Assembly: GCF_030408395.1 (NCBI RefSeq)
Contig: NZ_CP046980.1
Span: 930,001-994,000, forward strand
From: Corynebacterium aquatimens
Lineage (GTDB): Bacteria; Actinomycetota; Actinomycetes; Mycobacteriales; Mycobacteriaceae
Reading direction: 5' to 3'
Length of the DNA stretch: 64,000 nucleotides
Part shown: in pieces, positions 17,575 through 26,830 of the stretch
Layout of the letters: the number at the start of each line of letters is the position of its first letter
Position numbering within the stretch: the first letter of the stretch is position 1
Notes under the pieces: model-generated
What the model saw: only the letters and a program-made list of their open reading frames with translations
Database searches by the model: none
What the model was told of the DNA's origin: nothing
Position numbers and translations under genes: made by a program

Positions 17575-18099
17575 TTAGTCAACCGGTTTGAGGCGGATTC
17601 TGGGCTCTGCGAGCAAACTCAGCGGATTGATGTACGTGTCTTTGGCAATGAGGGCGCCCCATTGCAGCCCAATGTTTCTTCCGAAGGGGTGACCGAGCGT
17701 GCCGATGGGGGAGCCCTCGTCCACCCGGTCGCCCTTCTTCACTGACGCATGGACCGGTTGGTACGTCGTGCGGATTCCGTCCGGGTGAACGATAGACACG
17801 GTGGGGACACCAACGACCGTGCCGACGAAGGCGACTTCGCCCTCACCCGCTGCACGGACCGTGGCCCCAGGGGCGGCTGCGAGATCCACTCCACGGTGGC
17901 CGGGCATCCAATTGCGCTCGGGGATATCCGGGGCCCTAATCACCCCGCTTGCGTATGGGGAACCAGTCGCCGGGTTGACATACGCAGCCGCCTGCGGCCC
18001 GGAATGCAGTGGCGTTGCGACGGCCACGACGACCGCTGCGGCCAGCGTCGCGACGGCCGATCTAAGAATGACGAAAATACGGTGCTGAGAAGTTTTCAT
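17575..18099 (-). CDS. Secreted M23-like (LytM domain) protein, probably inactive
   Basis: The chosen start MKTSQHRIF (ATG at 18099) gives 174 residues with a signal peptide (about 1-38, ending near AAA). The LytM fold follows: PGHRGVDLAAAPGATVRA, then VSIVHPDGIRTTY. The first HxxxD pair is present. The usual C-terminal HLHF or CLHWG motif reads IGLQWG, so a metal-ligand His is missing, and the Y-x-H-L segment reads YQPVHAS. Peptidoglycan binding or activation of another hydrolase is therefore more likely than hydrolysis. The homologue precedes rpsB in mycobacteria too (Rv2891). Confidence 0.82.
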   Translation of the reverse strand: MKTSQHRIFVILRSAVATLAAAVVVAVATPLHSGPQAAAYVNPATGSPYASGVIRAPDIPERNWMPGHRGVDLAAAPGATVRAAGEGEVAFVGTVVGVPTVSIVHPDGIRTTYQPVHASVKKGDRVDEGSPIGTLGHPFGRNIGLQWGALIAKDTYINPLSLLAEPRIRLKPVD

Positions 18100-18567
18100 G
18101 CGCACATAATGACGAACTTTCTGCGTGTCCGCTGGCAGGTGCCGCCCGGCCTGTGGAATTCGGGCTTGCCTGTGGATAACTGCGGCCGTGCGCAACGGCG
18201 CATCGCGGTTCGCCTGCGAGCTCGCGTGGCAAATTGGTTGAAACCCCTGGTTGGCACTACACTAACGCCCAGCAGTGTGCTTATCCGGCGGCATGCAGTT
18301 CTATAGGACCGTTCTATAGGGCCCTAGTCGCTGGGTTGGTGCGCTGACTACGCGCGGCGAAAATGCCAGGTCACACCATGAGATTGGGCCAATTGTGGTC
18401 CGGGGTTGTGGTGCGGCGTGGTGTCGGGTTCGCTCCGGTCCCTCAAGTGCTTGGACTTCTTCTTGGACTTCTTGGGGGCGTGGGCTCGACTCGTCGCTAG
18501 GGTGCGGGCAAAACCCGCACGATTTTTCATGTAACCGAACACTTTTATCCCCAAGGAGAGACTTCCC
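18100..18567. other. 468-bp divergent region and rpsB leader
   Basis: No gene is visible. It contains a DnaA-box-like TGTGGATAA (18171-18179). A promoter candidate has TTGGTT near 18235 and TACACT near 18257. The candidate attenuator hairpin is at 18502-18527. A near-tandem GGACTTCTT repeat lies near 18450. Confidence 0.5.
18502..18527 (+). terminator. Terminator-like hairpin inside the rpsB leader (possible attenuator)
   Basis: GTGCGGG and CCCGCAC form a 7-bp perfect stem around CAAAA, followed by GATTTTT. It lies 40 bp before the rpsB ATG, downstream of any likely promoter, so it would cut rpsB transcripts unless antitermination occurs. The only other reading is termination of an unseen upstream RNA. 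Confidence 0.7.
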
Positions 18568-19560
18568 ATGGCAGTTGTGACCATGCGTGAACTCCTCGAC
18601 GCTGGTGTGCACTTTGGCCACCAGACGCGTCGTTGGAACCCGAAAATGCGCCGTTTCATCTTCACCGACCGCAACGGCATCTACATCATCGACCTGCAGC
18701 AGACTCTGACCTACATCGACGAGGCCTACGAGTTTGTGAAGGAGACCGTCGCACACGGCGGCACCATCTTGTTCGTGGGTACCAAGAAGCAAGCCCAAGA
18801 GCCGGTCCAGGAAGAGGCCGAGCGCGTGGGCATGCCGTACGTCAACCACCGCTGGCTCGGCGGTATGCTGACCAACTTCCAGACCGTGTCCAAGCGTCTG
18901 GCCCGCATGAAGGAACTCCAGGCCATGGACGCAGCCGAGGACGGCTACGCAGGCCGCGGCAAGAAGGAAATCCTCATGCTGACCCGCGAGCGCACCAAGC
19001 TTGAGCGCGTTCTCGGCGGCATCTCTGACATGACCAAGGCTCCGTCTGCCCTCTGGATCGTGGACACCAACAAGGAGCACATCGCGGTTGCAGAGGCTGA
19101 GAAGCTGCGCATCCCGGTTGTTGCCATCCTGGACACCAACTGCGACCCGGATCAGGTCAACTACCCGATCCCGGGCAACGATGACGCAATCCGCTCCGTG
19201 AAGCTTCTGACCCGCATCGTCGGTGAGGCTGTCATCGCTGGTAAGCAGGCACGCGAAGAGCGTCAGCTGGCTGCTGCACGCAACGCTGCTGGCGACGGCC
19301 AGGCTGCAGCTGGCCAGGCTGAGGGTGCTCAGGCTGAGGGCATCGATGAGGTCAACGCAGCTGCTGGCGCTGGCGCTGATAGCGACGACGTGATCGCAGC
19401 TGTCGCGCAGACCGAGGCAAACGAGCAGGCTGCTGCCCCAGGCGCACCGGAAACCCCGGCTGCCGCTGAGGCAGACAAGGCCACCGCTCCGGCTGACGAC
19501 GCTGCGGCTGCTGCCGTGGAAAACGTTGACTCCCCGGAGAACGACGTAGACCCGGTCTAA
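18568..19560 (+). CDS. rpsB: 30S ribosomal protein S2
   Basis: S2 joins late in 30S assembly and is needed for S1 binding. [34 protein letters not shown] block and [10 protein letters not shown] are diagnostic. The core is about 245 residues. A tail of about 85 residues, Ala/Glu/Asp-rich, extends it to 330, comparable to other corynebacteria. AAGGAGAG precedes the ATG. The order rpsB-tsf-pyrH-frr-cdsA is conserved, though a terminator lies between rpsB and tsf and an acyltransferase is inserted after pyrH. Confidence 0.97.
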   Translation: MAVVTMRELLDAGVHFGHQTRRWNPKMRRFIFTDRNGIYIIDLQQTLTYIDEAYEFVKETVAHGGTILFVGTKKQAQEPVQEEAERVGMPYVNHRWLGGMLTNFQTVSKRLARMKELQAMDAAEDGYAGRGKKEILMLTRERTKLERVLGGISDMTKAPSALWIVDTNKEHIAVAEAEKLRIPVVAILDTNCDPDQVNYPIPGNDDAIRSVKLLTRIVGEAVIAGKQAREERQLAAARNAAGDGQAAAGQAEGAQAEGIDEVNAAAGAGADSDDVIAAVAQTEANEQAAAPGAPETPAAAEADKATAPADDAAAAAVENVDSPENDVDPV

Positions 19561-19569
19561 GACAACCTG

Positions 19570-19603
19570 CATGGGGCGATCATTGATCGCCCCATGATTG
19601 TCT
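19570..19603 (+). terminator. Terminator between rpsB and tsf
   Basis: CATGGGGCGATC (19570-19581) pairs perfectly with GATCGCCCCATG (19585-19596) across a 3-nt loop, with a weak T-rich tail (ATTGTCTTT). Partial read-through into tsf is possible. Confidence 0.75.
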
Positions 19604-19784
19604 TTAGCGCCGCGTTACTGTCGCTTTACGGCCGCTTTACGGTGCTTAACCGTGCCGGTGCGGACAGGCCGGCATTACCGCCACGACTTACCCTGCCTGA
19701 CGCAGGCGGGTCAACTACTGTGGTGAACTGTCCGACGAACTTTTAGTTTCAACAACCTTTCCTATGGAGGAGGATCGCCCAACT

Positions 19785-20612
19785 ATGGCGAACTACACCG
19801 CTGCTGACGTTAAGAAGCTGCGTGAGACCACTGGCTCCGGCATGCTCGACTGCAAGAAGGCCCTGGAGGAGTCCGCTGGTGACTTCGACAAGGCCGTTGA
19901 GATCCTGCGCATCAAGGGTGCGAAGGACGTGGGCAAGCGCGCTGAGCGCAACGCTCTCGAGGGCCTCGTTGCTGTTTCTGGCAACACGATCGTTGAGATC
20001 AACTCCGAGACCGACTTCGTTGCTAAGAACGACGAGTTCAAGCAGATCGCAGACCAGATCGCTGCCGGTGCCGCTGCCGCAAAGGCAAACACCCCGGAGG
20101 AGCTGGCTAAAGCTGACGTCAACGGCCAGACCGCTGCTGACGTTCTGCAGGCACTCTCCGCCAAGATCGGCGAGAAGCTCGAGCTTCGCCGCGCCACCAC
20201 CATCGAGGGCGACAACATTGAGGTCTACCTGCACCAGAAGGCCGCGGACCTTCCGCCGGCAGTGGGCGTGCTGGTTGCCTACACTGGCGAGGGCGACGAG
20301 GCGAAGGCTGCTGCGCACCAGGTTGCACTGCAGATCGCTGCTATGAAGGCTCGCTTCTTGGACAAGGAGTCCGTCCCGGCTGACGTCGTGGAGAAGGAGC
20401 GCGCAGTCCAGGAAGAGATCACCCGCAACGAAGGCAAGCCGGAAGCAGCGATCCAGAAGATCGTCGAAGGCCGCCTGGGTGGCTTCTTCAAGGACGTCGT
20501 CCTGCTTGAGCAGCCGTCCCTGGCTGACTCCAAGAAGACCGTCAAGCAGTTCGCTGAGGAGAACGGCCTGACCATCACCGACTTCGTTCGCTACGAAGTC
20601 GGCCAGCAGTAA
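19785..20612 (+). CDS. tsf: Elongation factor Ts
   Basis: EF-Ts recycles EF-Tu-GDP. The chosen ATG 19785 ([20 protein letters not shown]) gives 275 residues, the usual corynebacterial length. An in-frame ATG at 19764 overlaps the GGAGGAGG ribosome site and so is rejected. The UBA-like N-terminus, the [12 protein letters not shown] block and the core [10 protein letters not shown] motif are clear. The last part contains the coiled region and [12 protein letters not shown]. Confidence 0.97.
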   Translation: MANYTAADVKKLRETTGSGMLDCKKALEESAGDFDKAVEILRIKGAKDVGKRAERNALEGLVAVSGNTIVEINSETDFVAKNDEFKQIADQIAAGAAAAKANTPEELAKADVNGQTAADVLQALSAKIGEKLELRRATTIEGDNIEVYLHQKAADLPPAVGVLVAYTGEGDEAKAAAHQVALQIAAMKARFLDKESVPADVVEKERAVQEEITRNEGKPEAAIQKIVEGRLGGFFKDVVLLEQPSLADSKKTVKQFAEENGLTITDFVRYEVGQQ

Positions 20613-20618
20613 TCCACG

Positions 20619-21347
20619 GTGGTAGATATGACTACCCCGCAGCGCAGCCCATACAAGCGCGTCATGCTCAAGCTGGGCGGCGAGATGTTTGGTGGCGGCA
20701 CCGTCGGCGTTGACCCAGATGTGGTGGACAACGTGGCCTCCCAGATCGCGGAGGTCGCTGCCACTGGAACGCAGATCGCTGTTGTAATCGGTGGCGGAAA
20801 CTTCTTCCGCGGTGCTGAGCTGCAGCAGCGCGGAATGGACCGCGCGCGCTCGGATTACATGGGCATGCTCGGCACGGTCATGAACTGCCTCGCTCTGCAG
20901 GACTTCTTGCAGCAGCGCGGCGTGGATTGCCGTGTTCAGACCGCCATCAACATGGCCCAGATCGCGGAGCCGTACCTGCCGCTGCGCGCAGCCCGTCACT
21001 TGGAAAAGGGCCGCGTGGTCATTTTCGGTGCGGGCATGGGCATGCCTTACTTCTCGACGGATACGACGGCCGCCCAGCGCGCCCTCGAAATCGGCTGCGA
21101 GGTCCTCCTCATGGCCAAGGGCGTAGACGGCGTCTATTCCGACGACCCGCGCACGAACCCGGACGCGGAGCTCTACACGGAGATCACCCCGCGCGAGGTC
21201 ATCGAGCGCGGACTGAAGGTGGCTGATGCAACTGCGTTCAGCCTCTGCATGGATAACAACATGCCAATCTTGGTGTTCAACCTGCTTAAGGATGGAAATA
21301 TCGCGCGAGCGGTACGCGGTGAGCGCATCGGTACTCTCGTGGAGTAA
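20619..21347 (+). CDS. pyrH: Uridylate kinase (UMP kinase)
   Basis: PyrH phosphorylates UMP to UDP. It belongs to the amino-acid-kinase fold: [40 protein letters not shown] and the C-terminal [15 protein letters not shown]. The length is 242 residues from GTG 20619; ATG 20628 is an equally possible start three codons on. It is 6 bp after tsf and so probably co-transcribed. Confidence 0.96.
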   Translation: MVDMTTPQRSPYKRVMLKLGGEMFGGGTVGVDPDVVDNVASQIAEVAATGTQIAVVIGGGNFFRGAELQQRGMDRARSDYMGMLGTVMNCLALQDFLQQRGVDCRVQTAINMAQIAEPYLPLRAARHLEKGRVVIFGAGMGMPYFSTDTTAAQRALEIGCEVLLMAKGVDGVYSDDPRTNPDAELYTEITPREVIERGLKVADATAFSLCMDNNMPILVFNLLKDGNIARAVRGERIGTLVE

Positions 21348-21358
21348 TCTTTGGCCAC

Positions 21359-23278
21359 ATGGCTACTAGCGTGATCCCAGTTGGGCCCCGGCACCGCCGG
21401 GGCCTTATTCCGCGCGTCCCCGGTTTAGACGGGATTCGCGGACTGGCGGTCGCCGCGGTGGTGATTTACCACCTCTTTCCGCCTACAGTGTTCGGGCTCA
21501 CGCTGCCCGGCGGGTATCTCGGCGTGGACATTTTCTTTGTCCTCTCCGGGTTCCTCATTACTTCTTTGCTGGTCCGTGAGCGCGTCTCCGGCGGGGCAAT
21601 CAGCCTGAAACATTTCTGGCTGAAACGCGCCAGACGTATCCTGCCCGCGGCGATCACGGTGCTGGTCATCTGCACCGCCCTGGCGTGGGTTATTCGCGGC
21701 GATGCCACGGTGGGTCTACCCAGGCAGTTCTTCACCACGGCGTTCTTCGTGAACAACTGGGGGCAGATTTTTGCCGCGCAATCGTATTTCTCCACGCCTG
21801 AGTTGTTTGCGCACTATTGGTCGCTGGCGGTGGAAGAACAGTTCTACGTTCTGTGGCCGCTGATCATCATCGGGCTGACCGCGTGGTTGGGAGTGGACAA
21901 ACTACACCGCCTCGCTGCGATCTGCATGGCCGGTGCGGTGGGATCTTTCCTCTGGATGATCACGGTCTATAAACCCATCGAAGACCCGACCCGCGTCTAC
22001 TACGGCACGGACACTCACGCCTTCGGTCTTCTCACCGGTGCGGCGCTTGCCGTCTGGCTCGTGCGCGTGCGCAATGAGAACATCATCTGGTCGAGGCGCC
22101 CCTCAATCGCTGGCTACCCGAGCCGGGCCGCGGTGCCGGAACTTCTGGCGCTCATCGGCTTGATCGGCTTGATGCTATTCATGTCGGATACCGCTGCCGT
22201 GACCTACCGCGGCGGGCTGTTCCTCGCGTCGATTCTCACGGCCGTGGTCATCAGGGGCGTCATCAAGGGCAACCGATACCTCAACCCGATCTTTGAAAAC
22301 CAGGTGCTGCGCCATCTCGGCGACATCTCTTTCAGTCTTTACCTGTGGCACTGGCCAGCGTTCGTGTTTACCGTCGAGCTGTTCAACAACCTCGGCTGGG
22401 GCGACGCGCACCTCTTCGCGGGCTTGCTGTCACTCGCTTTATCGCTCGCGTTCGCTGAGCTCACGTTCACCTACATCGAGGAGCCCTTCCGACGCCGCGG
22501 GTACAAGAAGACCCTTGGCCCCATCTTCGGCCCGCGTGCCGACGCATCGACGAGGATCCCCTCTATGATCACCGCGTCTATCGTCGCATTGGCCACCGTT
22601 GCTGCGCTGATTTTCGCCCCCACGCAGACCAAGCTCGAGCGCGAACTCACGGAGAAGCAAGAGCAGCAGCGTCAAGCCCAGGAAGAGGCCAAGGCGCGCG
22701 CGATCGAAGAGGCCAGACGCCAAGCGGAACGCGAAGAAAAGGCGAAGGAAGAGCTTGTCGGAACGAACATCGTCGCCATTGGCGACTCGGTCATGCTCGC
22801 CTCCAGCGAAGCGCTCTCGGAACGCTTCCCGGGCATCTACGTCGACGGCGAGGTCTCGCGCCACTACACCGTCGTGCCCCGCTTGCTCGACGAATTCGAA
22901 GCCCAGGGCCTGCTGCGCAAGTACGTCGTCCTCGGGTTCGGTACGAACGGCCAGTCCGACGGCGCCGGCGACACCGAGCTGATGGACAACATCCTCCGCC
23001 GCATCGGCCCCGACCGCGTGATCGTCCTTGTCACGCCCTACGGCAACCGCGAATGGATGCCGCCAGCCCAACAAGAAATCTTCGAGAAAGCCCGCGAGTA
23101 CCCCAACGTCTACGTCGCGGACTGGTGCAACGCAGCTGGCGTCGACCCCACACTGCTGGGCGAGGATGGGATTCACCCCGGCCCCGCCGGCCAACGTCTG
23201 TACGCGGAGAAGATCGACGAAGCACTCAAGCAGTCGATCGGCGGAGACAAGTACATCCCGGAGCGCTGCGGGCCGTAA
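21359..23278 (+). CDS. OafA-type acyltransferase with SGNH domain
   Basis: The second membrane O-acyltransferase of this type in the window has 639 residues. LDGIRGLAVAAVVIYHLF opens the acyltransferase-3 domain, and GYLGVDIFFVLSGFLIT follows. Ten or so membrane helices run to about 420. A charged coiled-coil linker (about 420-465, rich in E, R, Q, K) joins a full SGNH domain: GDS in VAIGDSVMLAS, GFGTNGQ, and DGIHPGPAGQRL with the catalytic Asp and His. Unlike the 4993-7170 protein, all SGNH residues look intact. It starts 11 bp after pyrH. The acceptor is unknown; surface glycans or mycolates are plausible. Confidence 0.87.
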   Translation: MATSVIPVGPRHRRGLIPRVPGLDGIRGLAVAAVVIYHLFPPTVFGLTLPGGYLGVDIFFVLSGFLITSLLVRERVSGGAISLKHFWLKRARRILPAAITVLVICTALAWVIRGDATVGLPRQFFTTAFFVNNWGQIFAAQSYFSTPELFAHYWSLAVEEQFYVLWPLIIIGLTAWLGVDKLHRLAAICMAGAVGSFLWMITVYKPIEDPTRVYYGTDTHAFGLLTGAALAVWLVRVRNENIIWSRRPSIAGYPSRAAVPELLALIGLIGLMLFMSDTAAVTYRGGLFLASILTAVVIRGVIKGNRYLNPIFENQVLRHLGDISFSLYLWHWPAFVFTVELFNNLGWGDAHLFAGLLSLALSLAFAELTFTYIEEPFRRRGYKKTLGPIFGPRADASTRIPSMITASIVALATVAALIFAPTQTKLERELTEKQEQQRQAQEEAKARAIEEARRQAEREEKAKEELVGTNIVAIGDSVMLASSEALSERFPGIYVDGEVSRHYTVVPRLLDEFEAQGLLRKYVVLGFGTNGQSDGAGDTELMDNILRRIGPDRVIVLVTPYGNREWMPPAQQEIFEKAREYPNVYVADWCNAAGVDPTLLGEDGIHPGPAGQRLYAEKIDEALKQSIGGDKYIPERCGP

Positions 23279-23296
23279 ACGGTGGGGCAAGGGAAT

Positions 23297-23307
23297 CGTC
23301 GATAAGC
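23297..23307 (-). repeat. GCTTATCGACG motif, copy 5 (intergenic, before frr)
   Basis: Exact copy, read on plus as CGTCGATAAGC followed by ATGCGG. The 17 bp from 23297 are identical to those at 24887-24903. Confidence 0.9.
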
Positions 23308-23367
23308 ATGCGGCCCGCTGGTACGTTAGTGATGTCAGACAAGCGAGACCCAAAGGACGCGTGAAAA

Positions 23368-23925
23368 ATGATCGATGACGTACTGCTCGACGCCGAAGAG
23401 CGCATGACCAACTCCGTGGAACACACCCGCAGTGAGTTGGTGACAATCCGCACCGGCCGCGCGAACCCCTCCATGTTCAACCACGTCATGGCCGACTTCT
23501 ACGGCGCACCGACCCCGATCAACCAGATGGCTACCGTTTCCGTGCCGGAGCCACGCATGCTGCTGATCAAGCCGTTTGATCAGTCCACCATGAACGAGAT
23601 TGAGAACGCGATCCGCAACTCCGACCTCGGCGTCAACCCCACCAATGACGGCCAGGTGCTGCGCGTGACCATCCCGCAGCTCACCGAGGAGCGCCGCCGC
23701 GACCTGGTCAAGCAGGCCAAGGGCAAGGGCGAGGACGGCAAGATCGCCATCCGCAACGTCCGCCGCCACGGCATGGAAGCGCTGAAGAAGATCCAGAAAG
23801 ACGGCGACGCCGGCGAGGATGAGGTCACCGCAGCCGAGAAGGAGCTGGACAAGACCACGGCGAAGTACGTTGAGCAGATCGACTCGCTGGTGTCCAAGAA
23901 GGAAGAGGAGCTCATGGAGGTCTAA
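23368..23925 (+). CDS. frr: Ribosome recycling factor
   Basis: RRF splits post-termination ribosomes with EF-G. The 185-residue product has [13 protein letters not shown] and the hinge region [33 protein letters not shown] follows, and then the long helix to the C-terminus. GGAC upstream of the ATG is a weak ribosome site. A promoter (TACGTTAGT near 23322) probably lies just after the GCTTATCGACG copy, so frr-cdsA may form its own unit. Confidence 0.96.
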   Translation: MIDDVLLDAEERMTNSVEHTRSELVTIRTGRANPSMFNHVMADFYGAPTPINQMATVSVPEPRMLLIKPFDQSTMNEIENAIRNSDLGVNPTNDGQVLRVTIPQLTEERRRDLVKQAKGKGEDGKIAIRNVRRHGMEALKKIQKDGDAGEDEVTAAEKELDKTTAKYVEQIDSLVSKKEEELMEV

Positions 23926-23937
23926 CCTCCTGCGATC

Positions 23938-24882
23938 ATGACGGAAGAGCACACGCTTATCGACGGCGTTGGGTCCTCCGGACCCAACGAAGGCGCCCCG
24001 GGGGACGGGGCCGCTGCGCGACGCCGCAAACGTGACCACCTTAAGCCGAAGAACTCCGCGGGACGCAATCTTCCTCAAGCGATCGGGACAGCGCTGGTGC
24101 TGGGCGCACTGGTGTTGGTGGCCATGTACGTGGGACCGGCGATGTGGTATCCGGTCGTGTGCGTCGTCGCTGGGCTTGGCATGTGGGAAACGCTCACGCG
24201 GCTGCGCGAAAACGGGTACTACGTGTACCGGTTCGCCGTGATCGTGCTGGGGATCTCCATGATTGTGTCCACGTGGCCGTTTGGGTACCGCGGGCTCGTG
24301 GCCACATCGACGCTGAGCGTGTTGCTGCTCATGTTCTCGCGCCTGTTCTCCCACGGGCGCAATGTGGCTCCGCGCAACTATGTGCGCGACACCTCCATCA
24401 TGATCTACGTGCTGATGTGGATCGGATTGTTCGGGTCCTTCGCGGCGATGATTTCGCGCCTGCACTCGGGGGAGGTCACCGGCAGCTACTTCATCATCAC
24501 GTTCATCGCGTGCGTCGTGGCCAATGACGTCGGGGGATACGCGGCCGGCGTGATGTTCGGCTCGCACCCCATGGTGCCCGCGGTGAGCCCGAAGAAATCC
24601 TGGGAAGGTTTCGCTGGGTCAGTCCTGTTGGGATCCGTCACCGGCATCCTGACCGGCACGTATCTTCTGCACACCGATTGGTGGGCGGGGCTCATCTTCG
24701 GACTGGCTATTGTCGTGTGCGCCACGTTCGGTGACCTGGTGGAGAGCCAGTTCAAGCGCGAACTGGGCATCAAAGACATGTCAGCCCTGCTGCCCGGCCA
24801 CGGCGGCATCATGGACCGCGTCGACGGAATCCTGCCCGCCGCGGCCGCGACGTGGCTGGTGATGAACTTTGTGGTGGTGTAG
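23938..24882 (+). CDS. cdsA: Phosphatidate cytidylyltransferase
   Basis: CdsA makes CDP-diacylglycerol, the precursor of phosphatidylglycerol, cardiolipin and phosphatidylinositol lipids. The 314-residue product has a polar N-terminus of about 45 residues and then eight or so membrane helices. The family signature is present near the C-terminus: ATFGDLVESQFKRELGIKD followed by PGHGGIMDRVDG. KKSWEGFAG is also conserved. It is 12 bp after frr. A GCTTATCGACG copy is at codons 6-9 (TLIDGV) and another directly follows the stop. Confidence 0.95.
   Translation: MTEEHTLIDGVGSSGPNEGAPGDGAAARRRKRDHLKPKNSAGRNLPQAIGTALVLGALVLVAMYVGPAMWYPVVCVVAGLGMWETLTRLRENGYYVYRFAVIVLGISMIVSTWPFGYRGLVATSTLSVLLLMFSRLFSHGRNVAPRNYVRDTSIMIYVLMWIGLFGSFAAMISRLHSGEVTGSYFIITFIACVVANDVGGYAAGVMFGSHPMVPAVSPKKSWEGFAGSVLLGSVTGILTGTYLLHTDWWAGLIFGLAIVVCATFGDLVESQFKRELGIKDMSALLPGHGGIMDRVDGILPAAAATWLVMNFVVV
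23955..23965 (+). repeat. GCTTATCGACG motif, copy 6 (in cdsA)
   Basis: Exact copy, read as TLIDG at the very start of CdsA, a poorly conserved stretch. Confidence 0.9.
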
Positions 24883-24886
24883 GGGT

Positions 24887-24897
24887 CGTCGATAAGC
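24887..24897 (-). repeat. GCTTATCGACG motif, copy 7 (intergenic, after cdsA)
   Basis: Exact copy, 4 bp after the cdsA stop. With flanks, GGGGTCGTCGATAAGCATG (24882-24900) recurs exactly at 49087-49105. Confidence 0.9.
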
Positions 24898-24942
24898 ATG
24901 CGGAGCCTTTAGGATTCGCCCTGCGCCCGCGGACGTGCGACA

Positions 24943-26061
24943 ATGGGGCACGTCATGAGCGATTTTCCCAAAATTAATCTCCTTGCGCCCAAACGCGGCA
25001 TGCCGCCGAAGCATTTCGCTGACCTCACGCCGGAGGAGCGCATCACCGCCCTGGGCGACCTTGGGCTGCCGAAGTTCCGCGCCGACCAAATTGCGCGCCA
25101 CTACTACGGCCGTTTTGAAGCCGACCCGTCAACGATGACGGACCTGCCCGCCGCTCAACGCGAACTCGTGGCCGACGCGCTGTTTCCGAAGCTACTCACC
25201 CCGATCCGCACAGTCCAAACCGATGACGGCGACACCACGAAGACACTGTGGCGCCTCCACGACGGTATCCTGCTTGAGTCCGTGCTCATGCGCTACCCGG
25301 GCCGCGCGACGCTGTGTATTTCCTCCCAGGCTGGCTGCGGAATGGCCTGCCCGTTCTGCGCGACTGGCCAGGGCGGACTCGACCGGAACCTGTCCACCGC
25401 GGAAATCGTCGACCAAGTGCGCGAAGCCGCCGCGATGATGGAAGCCGAAGGCGGGCGGCTGACCAACGTGGTGTTCATGGGCATGGGGGAGCCCCTGGCG
25501 AACTACAACCGCGTCGTGTCCGCCGTCAAGCAGATCACGGAGCCCTCGCCGACCGGCTTCGGAATTTCGCGCCGCAACGTCACGGTGTCGACCGTGGGGC
25601 TGGCGCCCGCCATCCGCAAGCTTGCCGACGAAGAACTCGGCGTCACCCTCGCCGTCTCCTTGCACACGCCCGACGACGAACTCCGCGACGAACTCGTGCC
25701 CATGAACAACCGCTTCACCGTGGCCGACGTTCTTGACGCATCGCGCTACTACGCGGACAAAACCGGTCGCCGCGTGTCCATCGAGTATGCGCTCATCCGC
25801 GACATCAACGACCACGACTTCCGAGCTGACATGCTTGGAGAGAAGCTGCACAAGGCCCTGGGGCCGCTCGTTCACGTGAACCTGATTCCGTTGAACCCAA
25901 CGCCAGGGTCGAAATGGGACGCCTCGCCGCGCGAACGCCAGGACGAGTTCGTCCGCCGCGTCATCGCCCAGGGCGTCACCTGCACCGTCCGCGACACCAA
26001 GGGCCAAGAGATCGCTGCGGCCTGCGGGCAGCTCGCGGCCGATGAAAAGGCGAGCGTCTAA
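24943..26061 (+). CDS. rlmN: Dual-specificity RNA methyltransferase RlmN
   Basis: RlmN is a radical-SAM enzyme that makes m2A2503 in 23S rRNA and m2A37 in some tRNAs. The 372-residue product carries the cluster motif CGMACPFC, then [13 protein letters not shown] and [12 protein letters not shown]. The C-terminal catalytic Cys is in AAACGQL, and a second Cys in [19 protein letters not shown] at 24955 is an alternative start four codons downstream; no strong ribosome site decides. Confidence 0.96.
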   Translation: MGHVMSDFPKINLLAPKRGMPPKHFADLTPEERITALGDLGLPKFRADQIARHYYGRFEADPSTMTDLPAAQRELVADALFPKLLTPIRTVQTDDGDTTKTLWRLHDGILLESVLMRYPGRATLCISSQAGCGMACPFCATGQGGLDRNLSTAEIVDQVREAAAMMEAEGGRLTNVVFMGMGEPLANYNRVVSAVKQITEPSPTGFGISRRNVTVSTVGLAPAIRKLADEELGVTLAVSLHTPDDELRDELVPMNNRFTVADVLDASRYYADKTGRRVSIEYALIRDINDHDFRADMLGEKLHKALGPLVHVNLIPLNPTPGSKWDASPRERQDEFVRRVIAQGVTCTVRDTKGQEIAAACGQLAADEKASV

Positions 26062-26080
26062 ACCGCCCAGAGCAGTATTA

Positions 26081-26125
26081 AGCCCCCTCGCCGAAGATCC
26101 GTCCTAGGATCTGCGTGAGGGGGCT
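26081..26125. terminator. Strong hairpin after rlmN, possible bidirectional terminator
   Basis: AGCCCCCTC (26081-26089) pairs with GAGGGGGCT (26117-26125), with an inner AGATCC/GGATCT stem. It lies between the convergent rlmN and DUF2631 genes. No T-run follows, so termination strength is uncertain. Confidence 0.6.
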
Positions 26126-26233
26126 CGGCGCGCGAAACGCCACGCGCGGCCGCCAGCGCTGAGCTGAACGGACGCTGAGCCTAGGGCTACACCCAGGCTT
26201 AAGTTCTAGCCCAAGTCAAGGTGCGAATCTTGA

Positions 26234-26686
26234 TTACTTTGCAACGGTCGTCGTCGAGCGGGATGCGTCAGGCAGCACGCGGAGGTGCTCGACGCGGGAA
26301 GGCTCGATGTTCAGCGAACGCAGCTGCGAGTCAGTCAGCTCAGCGTACGGGCCGGTAGCGGTGGCCTGCAGGTAGGTCCAGTCCTGCTCCTCGTAGCCAA
26401 CGGGCTTGTTGTGGGCGGTCACCGTGGTGACCTGCTTGAGCTCCGGGCGGATAGCAAAAAGAATCAGACCAAGCGCGATGACAGCAGCGATGGCGATCAA
26501 CCAAATGGTCTCAACATGGCCTTGGTGGTTACCAAAGTGGTATGCAACCAGGAAAATCACGGAGATCCAGCCCGCGATCTGGATGGTCTTCGGCGTCAGT
26601 TCGCTCCAGCCGAAGCGTGCGGACGGTACGTCCGCCTCGGAAACACCGTTGTACACCTCAGGTTCTTTGAGGGAATGTGCGCTCAC
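26234..26686 (-). CDS. DUF2631 family membrane protein
   Basis: A 150-residue protein with two predicted membrane helices (about residues 33-52 and 60-80) after a FGWSELTPKTIQIAGW segment typical of DUF2631. A polar C-terminal domain contains TAELTDSQL-type helices. AAAGGAGCAG precedes the ATG on the minus strand. The homologue lies between rlmN and dxr in mycobacteria as well (Rv2876). The function is unknown. Confidence 0.82.
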   Translation of the reverse strand: MSAHSLKEPEVYNGVSEADVPSARFGWSELTPKTIQIAGWISVIFLVAYHFGNHQGHVETIWLIAIAAVIALGLILFAIRPELKQVTTVTAHNKPVGYEEQDWTYLQATATGPYAELTDSQLRSLNIEPSRVEHLRVLPDASRSTTTVAK

Positions 26687-26830
26687 TGGCTGCTCCTTTA
26701 GGGTCCTAATGGGGTCTCAGCAAAAACAGATGTCTTAATTCTGTCACATGCGCACGCTTTTCGACGATTGTTCCCCCACCAATCCGACCCACACATCCGA
26801 TAGTTTGCCCCCGAACTAGGATGAGCGGGT

